NCBI GenBank assembly: GCA_017506865.1
Contig: JAFCMP010000001.1
Span: forward strand, 1,054,001-1,118,000
Source: Tribonema minus
Lineage: Eukaryota > Sar > Xanthophyceae > Tribonematales > Tribonemataceae
Direction: 5' to 3'
Length of the DNA: 64,000 nt
Under the pieces are notes generated by a model, which had not been told where the DNA came from, made no database searches, and saw nothing but the letters and a program-made list of their open reading frames with translations. The position numbers and the translations under genes were made by a program. Of the stretch, positions 21,975-34,219 are shown in pieces. The first letter of the stretch is position 1. The number at the start of each line of letters is the position of its first letter.

Positions 21975-23790
21975 GACATGCATGTCAGCCTTGTCCGGGC
22001 GAAGATGCAGCAATGCGAGGCATCTTCGTATCATTGCAGGACCAGCAGAGCAGCGCAAGCAGCACTACGACTATCAGCAGCCAGCACTGGTGTCCTTCCA
22101 GTTCAAAGAAACGGTAGAGTACAAAGATCCACAAGCGAAGTGCCAATCTTCAGTTGCGCAGCGGCTTCAATCTGATGCAGACGAGGAGAGCACAAGCCCT
22201 GTACCTCTGGTGCCGACTCAACACGCACCTGCGCTTGTGCCCTCGGTGAAGGGACTGGCCTGAGGATCGTGGGTCGCCTGACGTGAGTTTGGCAAAGCGC
22301 ACGCTGCGCCTCTGATGCCGTGGCTCACCAGGAGGGTGAGACAACACTGCGGCGAGCGTGTGCAGCTATCTGCCGCACTGCTGTGACCACCGTCAGCCCT
22401 TGCCTCCCACTGGCTGGTGATGGGTAGTGGATTATAAAACACCACTCTACACACACAGCGCGCGCGCTGCTCAGCCAATTTTGCGATCTTGGTGAATATC
22501 ACTTTGTAAGTTAGAGGAATGAGGCTAGAAGCTGCAGCGCCGCAGTGGTCTGCGAGGGTGGCGGTGGCTCCCGATGCCCAACAGCTGCCATGTCACAGGA
22601 GGCGAACCTTTACGGAGGAGCGCAAGCCTGTACGCAATGTCGTGCACCAACACTGCAACGCAATGCCCACTTCGCCAGTCTTGCCAGAAAGCTTAGCCGA
22701 TGGCCTGTCAAGATCAATAACACTGGCGCTGGCGCGCTCAGGCGACCAATGGAGCAGGAGCAGCAGCAGTAGCAGCAGCAGCAATGGTGGATGGGGATAT
22801 CACGGTGGCGCAGCGGCAGCTTCTTCTCTGGATCTTATGCGAATAGGGAGGAGGATCATCGCCCTCTCAGTCGCTCCCGACGCAAAGTGAGCGCCAAACA
22901 TTTTATAACCTTACCGACGTTTGATCTGAAATCCATCTAGCAACTATTTGTTCAAATAGTGACGTGTTGTGACGTCCAAGTTTTCCAGCTAAAATCTCCT
23001 GACTTGGCAACATGCTTCAGTAAGCACAGTTTGCTTGCTCAATTTTCTTGTTCAGTGACTCATGGCTGCACTGCAAACGGACATCTTGGCTAGGAAATAC
23101 CGCACACCTGCACACATTGCTGGTCATGACAGAAGGTTGCAAGTTGAAGATATGCGGTGTTCAAGCTACCTGCACCGTGCTTGCAGCTCTATTGGTCTAG
23201 CGGCAATCACCACCTCAAAACAGTTCAACACGTAACATCAAGCATCCATCATTCATTGTTCTGCACTTCACAGCGAATCTGACATGGACAAGCAAGCCAC
23301 CACCCTGATCATGTTGGCTTAGCCCCCTGATTGTCCCTGGCTTCCCATCCCAGTATGTTTGTTGCGCGGAATTGAAACGCTCTCGAGAGAGGTGCAAGCA
23401 TTCATGTCGTACAGCCGTATCATGCACTCAGCGCCTGTGTTTCAAAGGCCACCACAATATGTATTCCCGTAATGCTGCATGTCAGCCTGTCTGCATGCAT
23501 CACGCACGCCACATCGCACAACGGCACAACGATGGCATCAGTCGTCTTGCATGCAATGATTCAGGTGCAACGCTGTCCCAAAAGTTCAAACATGACGTTT
23601 GCGAGAGATGGCCAGCAACACCGCTTCCGCTCAGACCCTGATGATCTTCTCAGTTCTATTTACAGCATGCTGGCATCCTTACGTAGCATGCATGCTTGTA
23701 TACTTCTATACCACGCATCATCACTTGCATGGCGCGTCACGCGCTGTGCGCAAGTACCCGCCGCTGAGGACCATCCTCTCAACGCAAGTC
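21975..23790. other. Intergenic stretch without a recognisable gene
   Basis: Only short overlapping frames; an AGC microsatellite near 22755-22784. It may hold the HSF promoter (right of 21971), but no TATA motif stands out. Confidence 0.5.
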
Positions 23791-23795
23791 CCATT

Positions 23796-26700
23796 ATGAG
23801 CGCTGCCGCCTCTCCACCCTTCCGACGCCAAAAAACGGCAGCGGTTGAGCGACTGCCTAACCCTAACCCTAAGCTCGCTGGAGCAGCGCCGCACCCGGGA
23901 CCTGCCGCTAAATTGCCGCGCCCTTGCACACCTGCCGCTCAACTGTTGCCCCCTTGCACACAATTCTATCGTACTCTTTCGTCCCCCCCCCAAAGCTCAT
24001 CACGCGCGCCGCCACCGCCCTCCCCCGCCGCAGCGGCGTACAGAAGCGGCGGCTGCTGAGCGACCGCAAGGGCTCGCTGGACCACTTCCGCTCGCGCAAC
24101 CTGCTGCTCAACTGCACCAAGGCGAGCATGATGGCGGCGTCGCCCATCTTCATGGAGATTGCGACGGAGGAGGCGGCGCGCGCGCAGGACGGCGCGCTGG
24201 ACGAGTACGAACCGGACTGGCAGGAACTGTTTGCGGACTTCCACAAGAAGGTCTTCAAGGTGAGGGGGGGGGGGGTGGCGCTGGGATGGGGGTTCTCTGA
24301 GGGCTTGTGGCCGCGTGTTTTGGCATTACATGCTAGGGACAAAGCTGGGTGAGTACGAACCCGACTGGCAGGAGCTCTTCGCGGACTTCCCCAAGAAGGT
24401 CTTCAAGGTGAGGGTCTGGGATGCTAAACAACGGGGGGGCTCTGCACGTTTGCGCAGGGGGCCGTCGAAGAGGTTGTCGTGTGGCACGCTACGCACAAGG
24501 GACAAAGGCGCTGTACGGTGGCGAGACCGACTGGCAGGAGCTGTTTGCGGACTTCCACAGGAAGGTCTTCAAGGTGAGGGGGGGCGGCGCTGGGATAGGG
24601 GGGGCTGGGGGGGTCTTTTCGCATTTGTGCCGGGGTTTGTCAAAGAGGACGCTGGATGGGGGCGGGGGTGCTCTGCGCGTCTGAGGCGGGGTCCGCCGAA
24701 GGGGTAGTTTAGGGTCAGGGTTAGGGTTAGAGGTTGTCGTGTGGCACGGTACATACTTGGGACTGGTGAGTACGAGCTCAAGTAGCAGAAGCTGTTCGCG
24801 GAGGCTGACTGGCAGAAGCGGTTTATGGATACCGTCAAGAAGGTCTTCAAGGTGTCTTCAAGGCGAGGAGCGGGCGCTATGATCACGTGTACAACTTGAA
24901 CACAGCGCGGTTTCATAGGGCAATGCCCACAGCTGTCGCATGCATATGTACCAATCAGAATGCTGGGTCGGGGTTCACTGCGAAGAGCGCCTGATCGAAC
25001 GGCCTGTCTCGTGAGAGATGGCACCAGCAGCAGCGCTGAACGCGGAGCTGAAGTCGATGCGCATCAGCTGCGACAGCGCTCGGTGGCAGCAGCGCTCTGT
25101 CAGCAGCGCTCCGCCCAATCTCGACTCGGTGCTCACGCATCAATACCTGCGGCAGTGCTCAGCGCCAGGGCCGCTGACTGAGTCTGCGCTCATCTGCAGC
25201 AGCGCTCAACAGTGCCGCTCAGCAGCGCACTTCAAGTCAGCGATCGAAACTTCATGTGCAGCAGCGGCCTAAACGGCATAGGTGCTCAATGCTGCGGCAG
25301 GCACTTCGGGACCGCCGGGCGGTGGCGGTCTGCCTGGCCGGTGCAGAAACCTCGCGCAGGCGCGGAACCCCACAAGGACGACGGATCAGTTCTTCCATAC
25401 CAGCATGCCCACAGCGTGACAGACCCCCTCGTCCTCACAGACCCCCCCTCTTGCTCCCTCTTGCTGCCTTTGCTGCGTTGAGCTTCCGTGGTCTCACGCG
25501 CGCGCGCGCGCAGATGTTCGCGCGCATCATGACGACGGACTCTCTCTGCGCCGCGTTCTGTGTTGTCTCGCGCGCGCTCGCGCAGACGCTCGGGCGCATC
25601 ATGACGACGGTCTCGATGCAGCGCGGCAGTGCTCAATCGCTGCGAGCTCACACCAGCATACCCACAGCGGAACACAGATCCCCCCGCGGCGCATGCGCTG
25701 GCCCCCCGTTCTTCACGGACCCTCCCTCTGATGATGAGATGTTGGACTTCTGCGATCTCGCGCGCGCGCAGATGTCCGGGCGCATCATGACGACTCTCCC
25801 TCCGCGCCGCATTCTGTGTCTATCTCGCACGCGCTCGCGCAGACGTTTGGGCGCATCATGACGACGGTCTCGATGCAGCGCGGCAGTGCTCAATCGCTGC
25901 GAGCTCACACCAGCATACCCACAGCAGAACACAGATCCCCCCGCGGCGCATGCGCTGGCCCCCCGTTCTTCACGGACCCTCCCTCTGATGATGAGATGTT
26001 GGACTTCTGCGATCTCGCGCGCGCGCAGATGTTCGCGCGCATCATGACGACGGGCTCCCTCCGCGCCGCATTCTGTGTTGTCTCGCGCGCGCTCGCGCAG
26101 ATGTTTGGGCGCATCATGACGACGGTCTCGATGCAGCGCGACAGTGCTCAATCGCTGCGAGCTCACACCAGCATACCCACAGCGAACACAGATCCCCCCG
26201 CGGCGCATGCGCTGGCCCACCGTTCTTCACGGACCCTCCCTCTGATGATGAGATGTTGGACTTCTGCGATCTCGCGCGCGCGCAGATGTCCGGGCGCATC
26301 ATGACGACTCTCCCTCAGCCGCATTCTGTATTTATCTCGCGCGCGCTCGCGCAGACGTTTGGGCGCATCATGACGACGGTCTCGATGCAGCGCGGCCTGG
26401 AGTGGCTCGCGGTGCGGGCGCTGCCGCTGCGCGTCGCGGACAGGCTCACCAAGGACGCGTCCAAGAGCGCGCTGCGCAAGCTGCGGCGCATGAGCGGCTG
26501 GACCGCGTTTGCCAAGGTGTGCACACGTGAGGATAGGCGGTATAGTTGTGCTTCTGATGCATGTAGGTTTTCAAAGTATGGGTACGTCGCCGAACATACT
26601 GCTGGATGTGCGTGAGCGTCTGGACTGCATGTGCCAAGGTGCGTAGGTACACCAGGGTCAGCAGTACATTCTGTGAAGCATGAGTATCAGAAGTCCAAAG

Positions 26701-27702
26701 CTGTCGCGTCGTTGTCGCACGGCTGCAGCTAAGCAGCAAAGTATCGCATAAGCTAAGGAGCATACATGAGGATTTCCAGAATGCTTATGAAACACGAGAA
26801 TCAAAGTACAGATGGCCACTATACTGCTAAGGCACATGAGTAGCTGGTTTGCGTTCGCCAAGGTGCAAACTCTGGATTGAGGATTGATCATAATACTGCA
26901 AAGGATACTTGAGGGAGTATTTGGCCAATCGTTGTTTTCAATGCCTCAAAACAGATATCATTTGTTCTTTCGTCTGGCATATCAACATGGTAGAGAAAGT
27001 GAGTGCTCAAAGCTACCTCTCGCATTCACGAGTGACCCTCCCGCTATCTGCAAGCGTGGACACGGCCGGCTGTCAAGCACGACTAGGCCAGCTGAGAGCG
27101 CAATGCTCTCACAACGTGCAGCGCAATCAAGCAATGTACGAGCCGCTCAACCAATTGATGAGCCGCTATGTGCAGTACTCTGCTGTACTATGTGCAGTAC
27201 TCTGTTGTACTCTGCGCGCTGATCTACAACCATCGGTGCATCGCATGACCCCCTCCCCCCTGCCCCGCCGCCCGCCTTCCTCCCCCCCTCCCACCCGCAC
27301 CCGACCCAGCTCGCCCGGACCTGCCTCTACAGCAGCGCCTTCATGTACCTCAGCCAGTTCCTGTTCGACGAGGCGGCGCTGCTCGTGCGCTACGCGCGCG
27401 CGGTGCGGCGGCGGCGCGGCGGCGGCACGCCGCACGCCGCGCCCCCCCCCCCCCTCTTCCCCCCCGGCATCCTTGCCGTCGCGAACGAGCCGCTGCAGCC
27501 GCCGCCCGGCGCAGCGCATGATGACGACCTCGACGGCCGCGCGCTGCTGCGGCAGGCGCTGCTGAGGGCGCGCTTCTACGCCCTCGCGCCGCTCGTGTCG
27601 AGCGCGGGGTTCGCGGTGGGCAGCCTGCTCGCGCCGACGGTCGTGTGGGGGGGCATCGCGGGCGCGTGGCTCGGGGACGTCGCCGCGTCGGCGCTGTTCT
27701 AG
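23796..27702 (+). CDS. Unrecognised, probably membrane-associated protein
   Basis: Exons 24044-24259 (or 24034-24259), 26355-26516 and 27310-27702 are clear, because phases match and the coding segments end exactly at GT donors and begin after CAG acceptors. A tentative first exon 23796-23843 (MSAAASPPFRRQK) would give 272 aa but needs a GTTGAG donor. Visible features: SLDHFRSRNLLLNCTKAS, DEYEPDWQELFADFHKKVFK, a basic segment RLTKDASKSALRKLRRMSG, an aromatic/hydrophobic stretch LYSSAFMYLSQFLFDEAALL, a Pro-rich linker and a C-terminal hydrophobic region ALAPLVSSAGFAVGSLLAP with VVWGGIAGAWLGD, likely one or two membrane helices. I do not recognise the family. It is surrounded by the densest exon-edge arrays in the window. 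Confidence 0.7.
24352..24860 (+). repeat. Donor-edge copies after exon 24044-24259
   Basis: Three copies of the exon end (EYEPDWQELFADFHKKVFK codons plus the GTGAGG donor) follow at about 24352-24410, 24520-24580 and 24766-24860. The first is close to identical, the second lacks the start, and the third is rearranged and has an in-frame TAG. Each keeps AAGGTCTTCAAGGTG. Confidence 0.93.
25500..26395 (+). repeat. ~257-base tandem array ending inside exon 26355-26516
   Basis: About 3.5 units, each with GCGCGCAGATGTTCGCGCGC-type text, ATCATGACGACG, TCTCGATGCAGCGCGGCAGT, a long GC-poor part and CGGACCCTCCCTCTGATGAT. Landmarks recur at about 25610, 25868, 26127 and 26383. The last unit runs straight into the real exon through its CGCAG acceptor and its first ~45 coding bases, after which unit and exon diverge. 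Confidence 0.93.
26608..26875 (+). repeat. Donor-edge copies after exon 26355-26516
   Basis: The exon end TGGACCGCGTTTGCCAAGGTG is echoed as CTGGACTGCATGTGCCAAGGTGCG at ~26618 and as CTGGTTTGCGTTCGCCAAGGTGC at ~26852. Confidence 0.85.
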
Positions 27703-27769
27703 GGCTAGGGTTGGCAAGCCTAAACCGTACTGCTTGGGGGCGGTCCGCAGCAGCGCTCAAGGGGGGGTC

Positions 27770-28110
27770 CTGCGGGGGCGTGGCTCGGGGACGTCGCCGC
27801 GTTGGCGCTGTTCTAGGGCTGCTCAGGGTTTGCGACGTGGCCCCCTCACCCTAGACGCTTCTGCCTGGGGGAGGGAGGGTCTGGAGCAGCGCTCAGCCAA
27901 GGGTCGCAGGGGGGGGGGGCGCGCGCGCGCGGGGCCTGGCTCGGGGGCGTCTCTGCATCGGCGCCGCCCTAGGGTTTATTTTTGGGCTAGCAATGTAATC
28001 CTGGGCAAGCTGCAGCAGTGCTCAACGCACGCGCGAGCACTCATGAGGCGCACGAGCAGGGGCATGGCTCGGGGCCGCCGCCGCCTTGGTGCTGTTCTAG
28101 GGTTATGGGT
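27770..28110 (+). repeat. Stop-codon-edge copies downstream of the gene
   Basis: The last ~45 coding bases with the TAG stop and following GGCTAGGGTT recur at about 27775-27820, 27935-27975 and 28062-28105 (GGCTCGGGGACGTCGCC...CTGTTCTAGGG). Units are separated by ~130-160 bases containing GCAGCAGYGCTCA. This is the boundary duplication seen at splice sites, but at a stop codon. Confidence 0.92.
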
Positions 28111-28114
28111 AGTC

Positions 28115-29135
28115 CTAGGGTTAGGGCGAGGGGCCTTATTCCAGCCCTCACCGCTTGTGGCGGTCAGTCCGCAGCAGTGCTCGGCAGGCCTGTCAGACGC
28201 GCCGGTGATGGAAGCGGATGGGACTTGAGACAGGGCTGCGCGGGTGATGATGACTGCCTGGTGAAGTTGTGGTCACAGAGCGCCGCCGCTTCCTTCACGT
28301 GCAGCACTCCTTAGTGTCCAGGCAATATGCGTGACACCTCGTGGGGACGCGTTCTGTATACCTGCTACAGTAGTTGAGCACTGAAACGATGAGACGTGAC
28401 ACGTAGCTGGCCGCCTCGCTGTCTTGTGCTGTTGTCTGCTGCATGGCGCCTGTCACTTTGCGTCGTCAATGGAAGTGCGCGCCTGTTGCTCGGGTGTCAA
28501 TCTCCACTGTCCACGGAGTCAAAGCGCGCACGATGCGGTCTTGTGCTGTCGCGATGCAGTCCTCCGATGGTACGGGTGTTGTATTTTGGAGCACTGCCGT
28601 GATTTGACAGATCTTTCAAGCGACCCATCTAGGCGTGTGCAACCGCACAACTTCAGTGCAACATCCACACAGAGAGGTGCTGTCAATTCAATGGCACTAC
28701 CACGCGCAGAAGACTGGCGGATTTAGGTCCAACTCGAAATGCCATGCAATGCCATGACCCCCCCCCCAACCCCTCATCCTTGCAGGTTGCGAATTCGAAA
28801 TTTGCAACGGTCTTTCATCTGGTACACTAGCTGGGTGTAGAAGCTCTTGCTTGCAACTACTTGCAGGAAGTCGCCGATTCACATCAGGTGGACGGCAGCA
28901 ATGGTCGCATAGCGCATGCGCAAGTGCCGTTTGATGCAGCGCAACTTGTTTTGAACACGCCAAGAAATTCTCAGGCAAACAGATTGGGCTCCGCTCCAAG
29001 CCCCTGCATGGCCAAACGCCCATCTGGGGGGCCAGACAGAGCAAAGCGAGATGTGCACTATGAAAACTCACGCGCATTGCCAGTCTCAAATACATGACTA
29101 TTTATATCAGAAGCGCTGGCCCAGCGCCGCCGCTG
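28115..29135. other. Intergenic stretch, nothing recognised
   Basis: Convergent 3' flanks of the membrane-protein and MAP65 genes; only short non-conserved frames. Confidence 0.6.
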
Positions 29136-29174
29136 TCATCGCCTGGCGCCGCTGCGGTCGCCGCCTGGCCGCGG

Positions 29175-29207
<33 letters not shown>

Positions 29208-29437
29208 GACCTGCGACCGCGGCGGCGACTGCAGCCCTGGCTGCCGCGCCAGCAACTCCTCCAGGCCTTGCATGGACAGGGGGCGCGGGTTTGCGTCGCC
29301 GTTGGCCCTGACCGGCAGCGGCGGCGGCGCCTGCGCCGCCTTGAGCAGCGGATTCCGCGGCGGCGGCAGCGTGTCCGCCGAGCTGCTGCCGCGCGCGCCG
29401 TCCGCTGCGCCGCCGCCGCCGCCGCCGCCGCCGGCCG

Positions 29438-32400
29438 CTAAGGCTTTCGCGAGCGGGTTGCTGCCCTCGCGCGCGCGCTGCGGCAGCTCTGGCGGCGCGC
29501 GTTGTGGCGGCACCGGCAGCGCCGCCGCCGCCGCCGCGGCGGCGGCAGCGGTGCTGGCAGCGCTGGCACTGCTGGCGGTGCTGCCGCCGTCGCCGTCCGG
29601 CGGCGCCGCGCGCGCGCGCGCACGAACGTGCTCGTGATGGTGAACGGCGCCTGGAAGTGCAACGCCGCCGCGGCCTCGTCCGCACCGCCGCCGCCGTCGC
29701 CCAGCGCCTGCGCGGACAGGCCGCTCGACCCCAGCGAGTACGAGCCACTGAGGTTCTTGCTGCCAGCGCCGCCAACGCCGCGCGCGTGCGCCCTGCGCGG
29801 CAGCGCGGAGCCTACGCTCGCGGCCTTCTTAGTGGCCGTTGCGGCGTCGGGGCGCGCGCTGATGGCCTCCTGCTTGGCGGACCACGCCGCCTCCGACTCC
29901 TGCGCCGCGGGTGCGTTCATTCGGGTCAGTTCAGCCAGGAGCGTGCATCCGATTGGAAGGGTGCATGTACAGCGGTGTGGCGCTGCGCACACGAGAGCGT
30001 GCGCATGCGTGTGCTTGAGCGTGCACCAAGTCCACGTAAACGAAGAGGGCATGGGGCACCCTGGCGGCAGTACTCGGCTTGGTCGGCTCCGGAAGCGTTG
30101 CCGTGCAGCTGTGCGGCGCGGCGCGCATGCGTGTGGTGTAAATTCATCGTGTGTGGTGGTGGGGTCCAGCATACCTCGAAGGCAATCGTCGCCAGGTGCA
30201 GCCTCGCACACGAGGGCATCTACTTTGGGAGTAGTATAAGCGCAAAGCGTGACGCTCCCTCACCTCCAGCAGGTCCAGGTACCGCTGGCCCCGGTACCGG
30301 ACGGGGAACCCCTCGGCCTGCTCCCACTGCGCGAGCGCCCTGCGCAGCGCGTCGGTCAGGCGCGGCAGCTTCTCCTTGATGCGCCGCTTCATGCGCTCCA
30401 CGCGCTGCAGCTGCTCGGTGAGACCAGAGCCGCGAGCTGCGGCGGCGGCAGCGGCGCGCGACGCGAGATCACAATGCGAGGCGGATTAGAGAAGACAGAC
30501 ATGGCAGCTTGTCGTTGACGCGCCGCTGCATGCGCTCCACGCACTGCAGCTGCTCGGTGAGACCGGAGCCGCGAGCTGCGGCGGCGGCAGCGGCGCGCAA
30601 CGCGAGAGCCAGTGCAGTCACCATCCCAGGCGGATTGGAAAAAGAGGCATGCACACACACACACACGCACACACACGCACGGCAGCCTGTTCTTGACGCG
30701 CTGCTGCCTGTGCTCCATGCGCTGCAGCTGCTCGGTGAAATTGGAGCGCGGCGGCGGCAGCAGCGCGCGGCGCGACCGCCAGTGCAAAATCGACATCAGG
30801 AGGGCCAGGAAAGCAAGCGAGGCGCGGCAGCTGCGCCGTTTCAGGCGCTCCACACGTTGCAGCTGCTCGGTAAGCCTGGTGCCTGGGGAGCTGCCGCGGC
30901 GGCGGCAGGACATCAAAGCATGCCGGTCCGACAACCAGAGCAGTCTCAATCCGAGCGCAAGGGGGCTGCATAGCTGCCGTCAACCCGGAGTCTGCTATTG
31001 TGGCTGCCGCAGCAGGAGCGCAGAGGCGCATGCAACACGCACTCTGCACTGCCTGCTGCTGTTCCTCCGTACCAATCACATTACGGCGGCAAGGAATGAG
31101 CAAAAGGATCAGTACAGCATGACCGTGCGCAGTGCAACTGGAAATCTGCTGCTGTGGCTGCTGCTGCTGTTTGCTGCAGCTGCTCAGCACATGATCCCTT
31201 CACCGGCCGTCGAATCCGTGCGCACTTTCACGCCATTTCAAACCCAACCGCCAACACCAACCCCCTGTCCCTGACCCTGACGAGAGCGTCGCTCCGGGCG
31301 GCGCACCTGAGTAGTCTATCTGCTGCTGCTGCTGCGCAAAGAACTCCTCGCGCTCCAGCAGCATCGCCTCGCGCTTGTCGATGCTCTGCTGCAGCGGCGC
31401 GATGCGCTGCGCCAGGTCCCGGAGAGCGTTCCGCGCGGCCATGCACCCTTCCAGCACGGTCTCGTTCCAGGAGCCTTCCGGCGCGGACAGCGCCTGCGCG
31501 TTCTGCGGAACCGCCTGCGCAGGCACGCGGGGGGGCGAAGCAGGGGGACGCAGGGCATCAGCGCTCGACCTGCGATAGCTCACCATACGCACCCGGGGTC
31601 AGAGCAGGGACTGCCTGGCTTAAGTGCTAGATGACACGTCGCTCACGCCATACAAGACCTGCGTCTTTGGTCGCGGTCGGGCGCTGCCTCCGGCCGTGTG
31701 TTGCGCGGAAATGTCCGCATGGCATCTGCACGTGCCGCGCGCGTCCGCTGCTGCTGCAGGGCACATGACTTTCTGCGAGGCATCGGTGCCGGCGGCTAGC
31801 GTCTGTGTCGTCATGTCTCCATCAACGCCCTATTACGAGTCGTATCATGTATGGCTTGGCAGCCGATGAAGCTGGCGGCGGCTGCGTCGAGCGCTTCCCC
31901 CCTCTCACCCCCTGCGCGAGCGCCTGCAGCTTCTGCGCGGCGCCAGTGCCAGCGGCGGCGCCGCCGCCAAGGGGTCGGCATTAGGGTTAGGTTAGGGTTA
32001 ACCCCCCTCCCCCCCCCCCTTCCTCCAACCAACAAACTGTTCCCCTCTCACCTCCTGCGCGACCGTCTGCAGCAGGTCAGCTTAGGGCTAGCGGTTAGCC
32101 CCCCCCCCCCCCCCCCCCATCCCTCCTGGCGGAAACCGCCCCCCCCCTCTCACCTCCTGCGCGGAAGCCTGCAGCGCCGCGAGCTGCGCCGCGGCCTCCG
32201 CGCGCGCGTCCGCGACCAGCGTCGCCAGCGCGCCGCGCTGCTCGGCGCGGCGCGCGCGCAGCGCGCGCTCGAGCCGCTCCATGCCCGCCTCCCCTATGCC
32301 GTCCGCGCCGAGCGCTGCCTCGAAGGCGTCGCGCTCCGCCTGCGGCGTGCCGAGGCGCGCCCACAGCTCGCGCAGCTGCGCCAGCTGCGCGGCCTGGCGC

Positions 32401-34186
32401 TCGCGCCGCAGCGCCGCGAGCTCGTGCAGCTCCTCTATCTGCGGCGGCGGCGGCGTCGGAATGCGGGGGGGCGGGGGAGCGGGGGCGCAGGGGTGAGGGC
32501 GCGGCAGCGGCGGCGGCATCGTCGGAAGGCGGGGGCTGCGTGCATCATGCCATGTGCGACGTGCTGCTGCGCGATGTCACCGAGATCGTGCAGCTCCTCT
32601 ATTTGAGGCAGCGACGGCGGCGCAGGCGCGGAAGGGCGCAGTAGTGCGAGCTTGAAGTTGAAGGTGATGGGTACTTTCAACGGCTGCAGCTGGCGAGCCA
32701 CGGGTTTGGGACCCCGAGATCATGGGAGGGGGGGGGAAGGGGGGGGGGGGTCCGGCGATGCACCAGCAGAAACAATTTTCAGCTGTTCAGTGCTCATAAC
32801 CATACAAACAATAACAGTAGCACAGCCATCCTGGACACATGCGGCAGCAGAATAAATGGCTACGAAGTGGGTGAAGGTATCTTTGAGCATCGCCTCCTGA
32901 GAACATCGCAAAGCAAGCATACCTACCGTATGTGTGTGCGCTCGTGAACGTGCGCATGTGTGCGCGCACGTCCTGTTGGTGTCCTGTAGGTGTGCGTGTG
33001 TGTACTCCGTGTGTACTCTGTGTGTACTCTGTGTGGGTACCAGTGAGTTTTGTGCTGCAGACGCACATACGTGCATGACCATGTGACAGTCAATGACGCA
33101 ATACTGTAAAATAAACGTACCTTGCCCAGCAGCCTATCGATACTATGTCTGTTGACGCCGACGCAGCTGGGATTGCTGTCCTCGGTTCGCTGCGTTGACG
33201 GTAGCGGCGGCGGCGGCAGCAGCAGCAGCAGCAGCAGTGGTGGCAGCGGGAGTGAGGCCTTTGTCCGCAACCGTACCTTGTAGATGCATCAGCTTTGTAG
33301 GCATGTCACGACGTATAAACTGTGGCGTGTTCTTGCTGTGAAAACGTCGCTCAGAGCACGCGCATGCAGATCAATCAGGAGGGTGATGTGCCGCCATGGA
33401 CACAGCCGAGGCAGAACTTGAGAACGCACGACCACCAGTTGCGCCAATGCCTGCAGTGAGAGTGGCGAACGCAAGCGCATCCCGCACTATGACGCTCTCA
33501 AAGCCTGCCGCAGAGACATAGCCGCAATGCTTACAGTACAACGCGCGCACGCGGCACTGCTCGGCGTCAGCACGCCACATTCGCTGGCGCACAAGCATCT
33601 GGGCGCCATCGCGCAGCAGGAAACTTGTCGCAGCGATTGCTCACTTGGAGGAACTGCAACTTCAAGCGAAATGCGGCAGAAAAGTTGTCGCAGCGATTGA
33701 CTAGGAACTGCAACTTCAAGCGCAACTTCTGAACACATTATGGCTCCACCAGCACATCATGGCTCCAACATCTGAGCTCGTCTGCACGGCAGCCGATGCG
33801 AGGAGTGACTGGAACTTCAGTGATCACGCGCTGGTCTACCATGTATACTCTATTCGGCTGACTGGCGCCGGCAGCACACTCGTTAGCACGCGCTCTTGGC
33901 ATGACAGATGATGCTATAGAGTGTGCAGCTTCAACTGCACCAGCGCGCTCATCGAATGTACAGTGCTGCAGAACACTGCCTTGTCGGCAGGGCGTCTGCC
34001 CGAGATGAAAGACTTGAAGTCTTTGGGCTCAAGTACTCTGAGGCTACACAATGCGCTCAGCTTCAAGTGCACCAGCGCACTTGTACACGCGGACCTACAT
34101 CGCATCGCTTGCGCACGCACAGCCTCGTCTGTGTAGCGGCACAGCCGAGATGCGCGCGCAGGCCCGCACTTTCTTCAAGTTGAAGT

Positions 34187-34219
<33 letters not shown>

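Noticed and set aside
24352..24860. Copied exon ends as mutually exclusive alternative exons
   Set aside because: They lack an acceptor, end in different frames and one has an in-frame TAG. They are partial and degraded rather than full exons.
25500..26395. CRISPR-like array
   Set aside because: Units are long (~257 bases), diverged, without short constant repeats and unique spacers, and the genome is eukaryotic.
29107..29775. 222-codon Arg/Ala-rich minus-strand frame as a separate gene
   Set aside because: It is a third frame of the GC-rich MAP65 3' region; composition is a by-product of GCN repeats.
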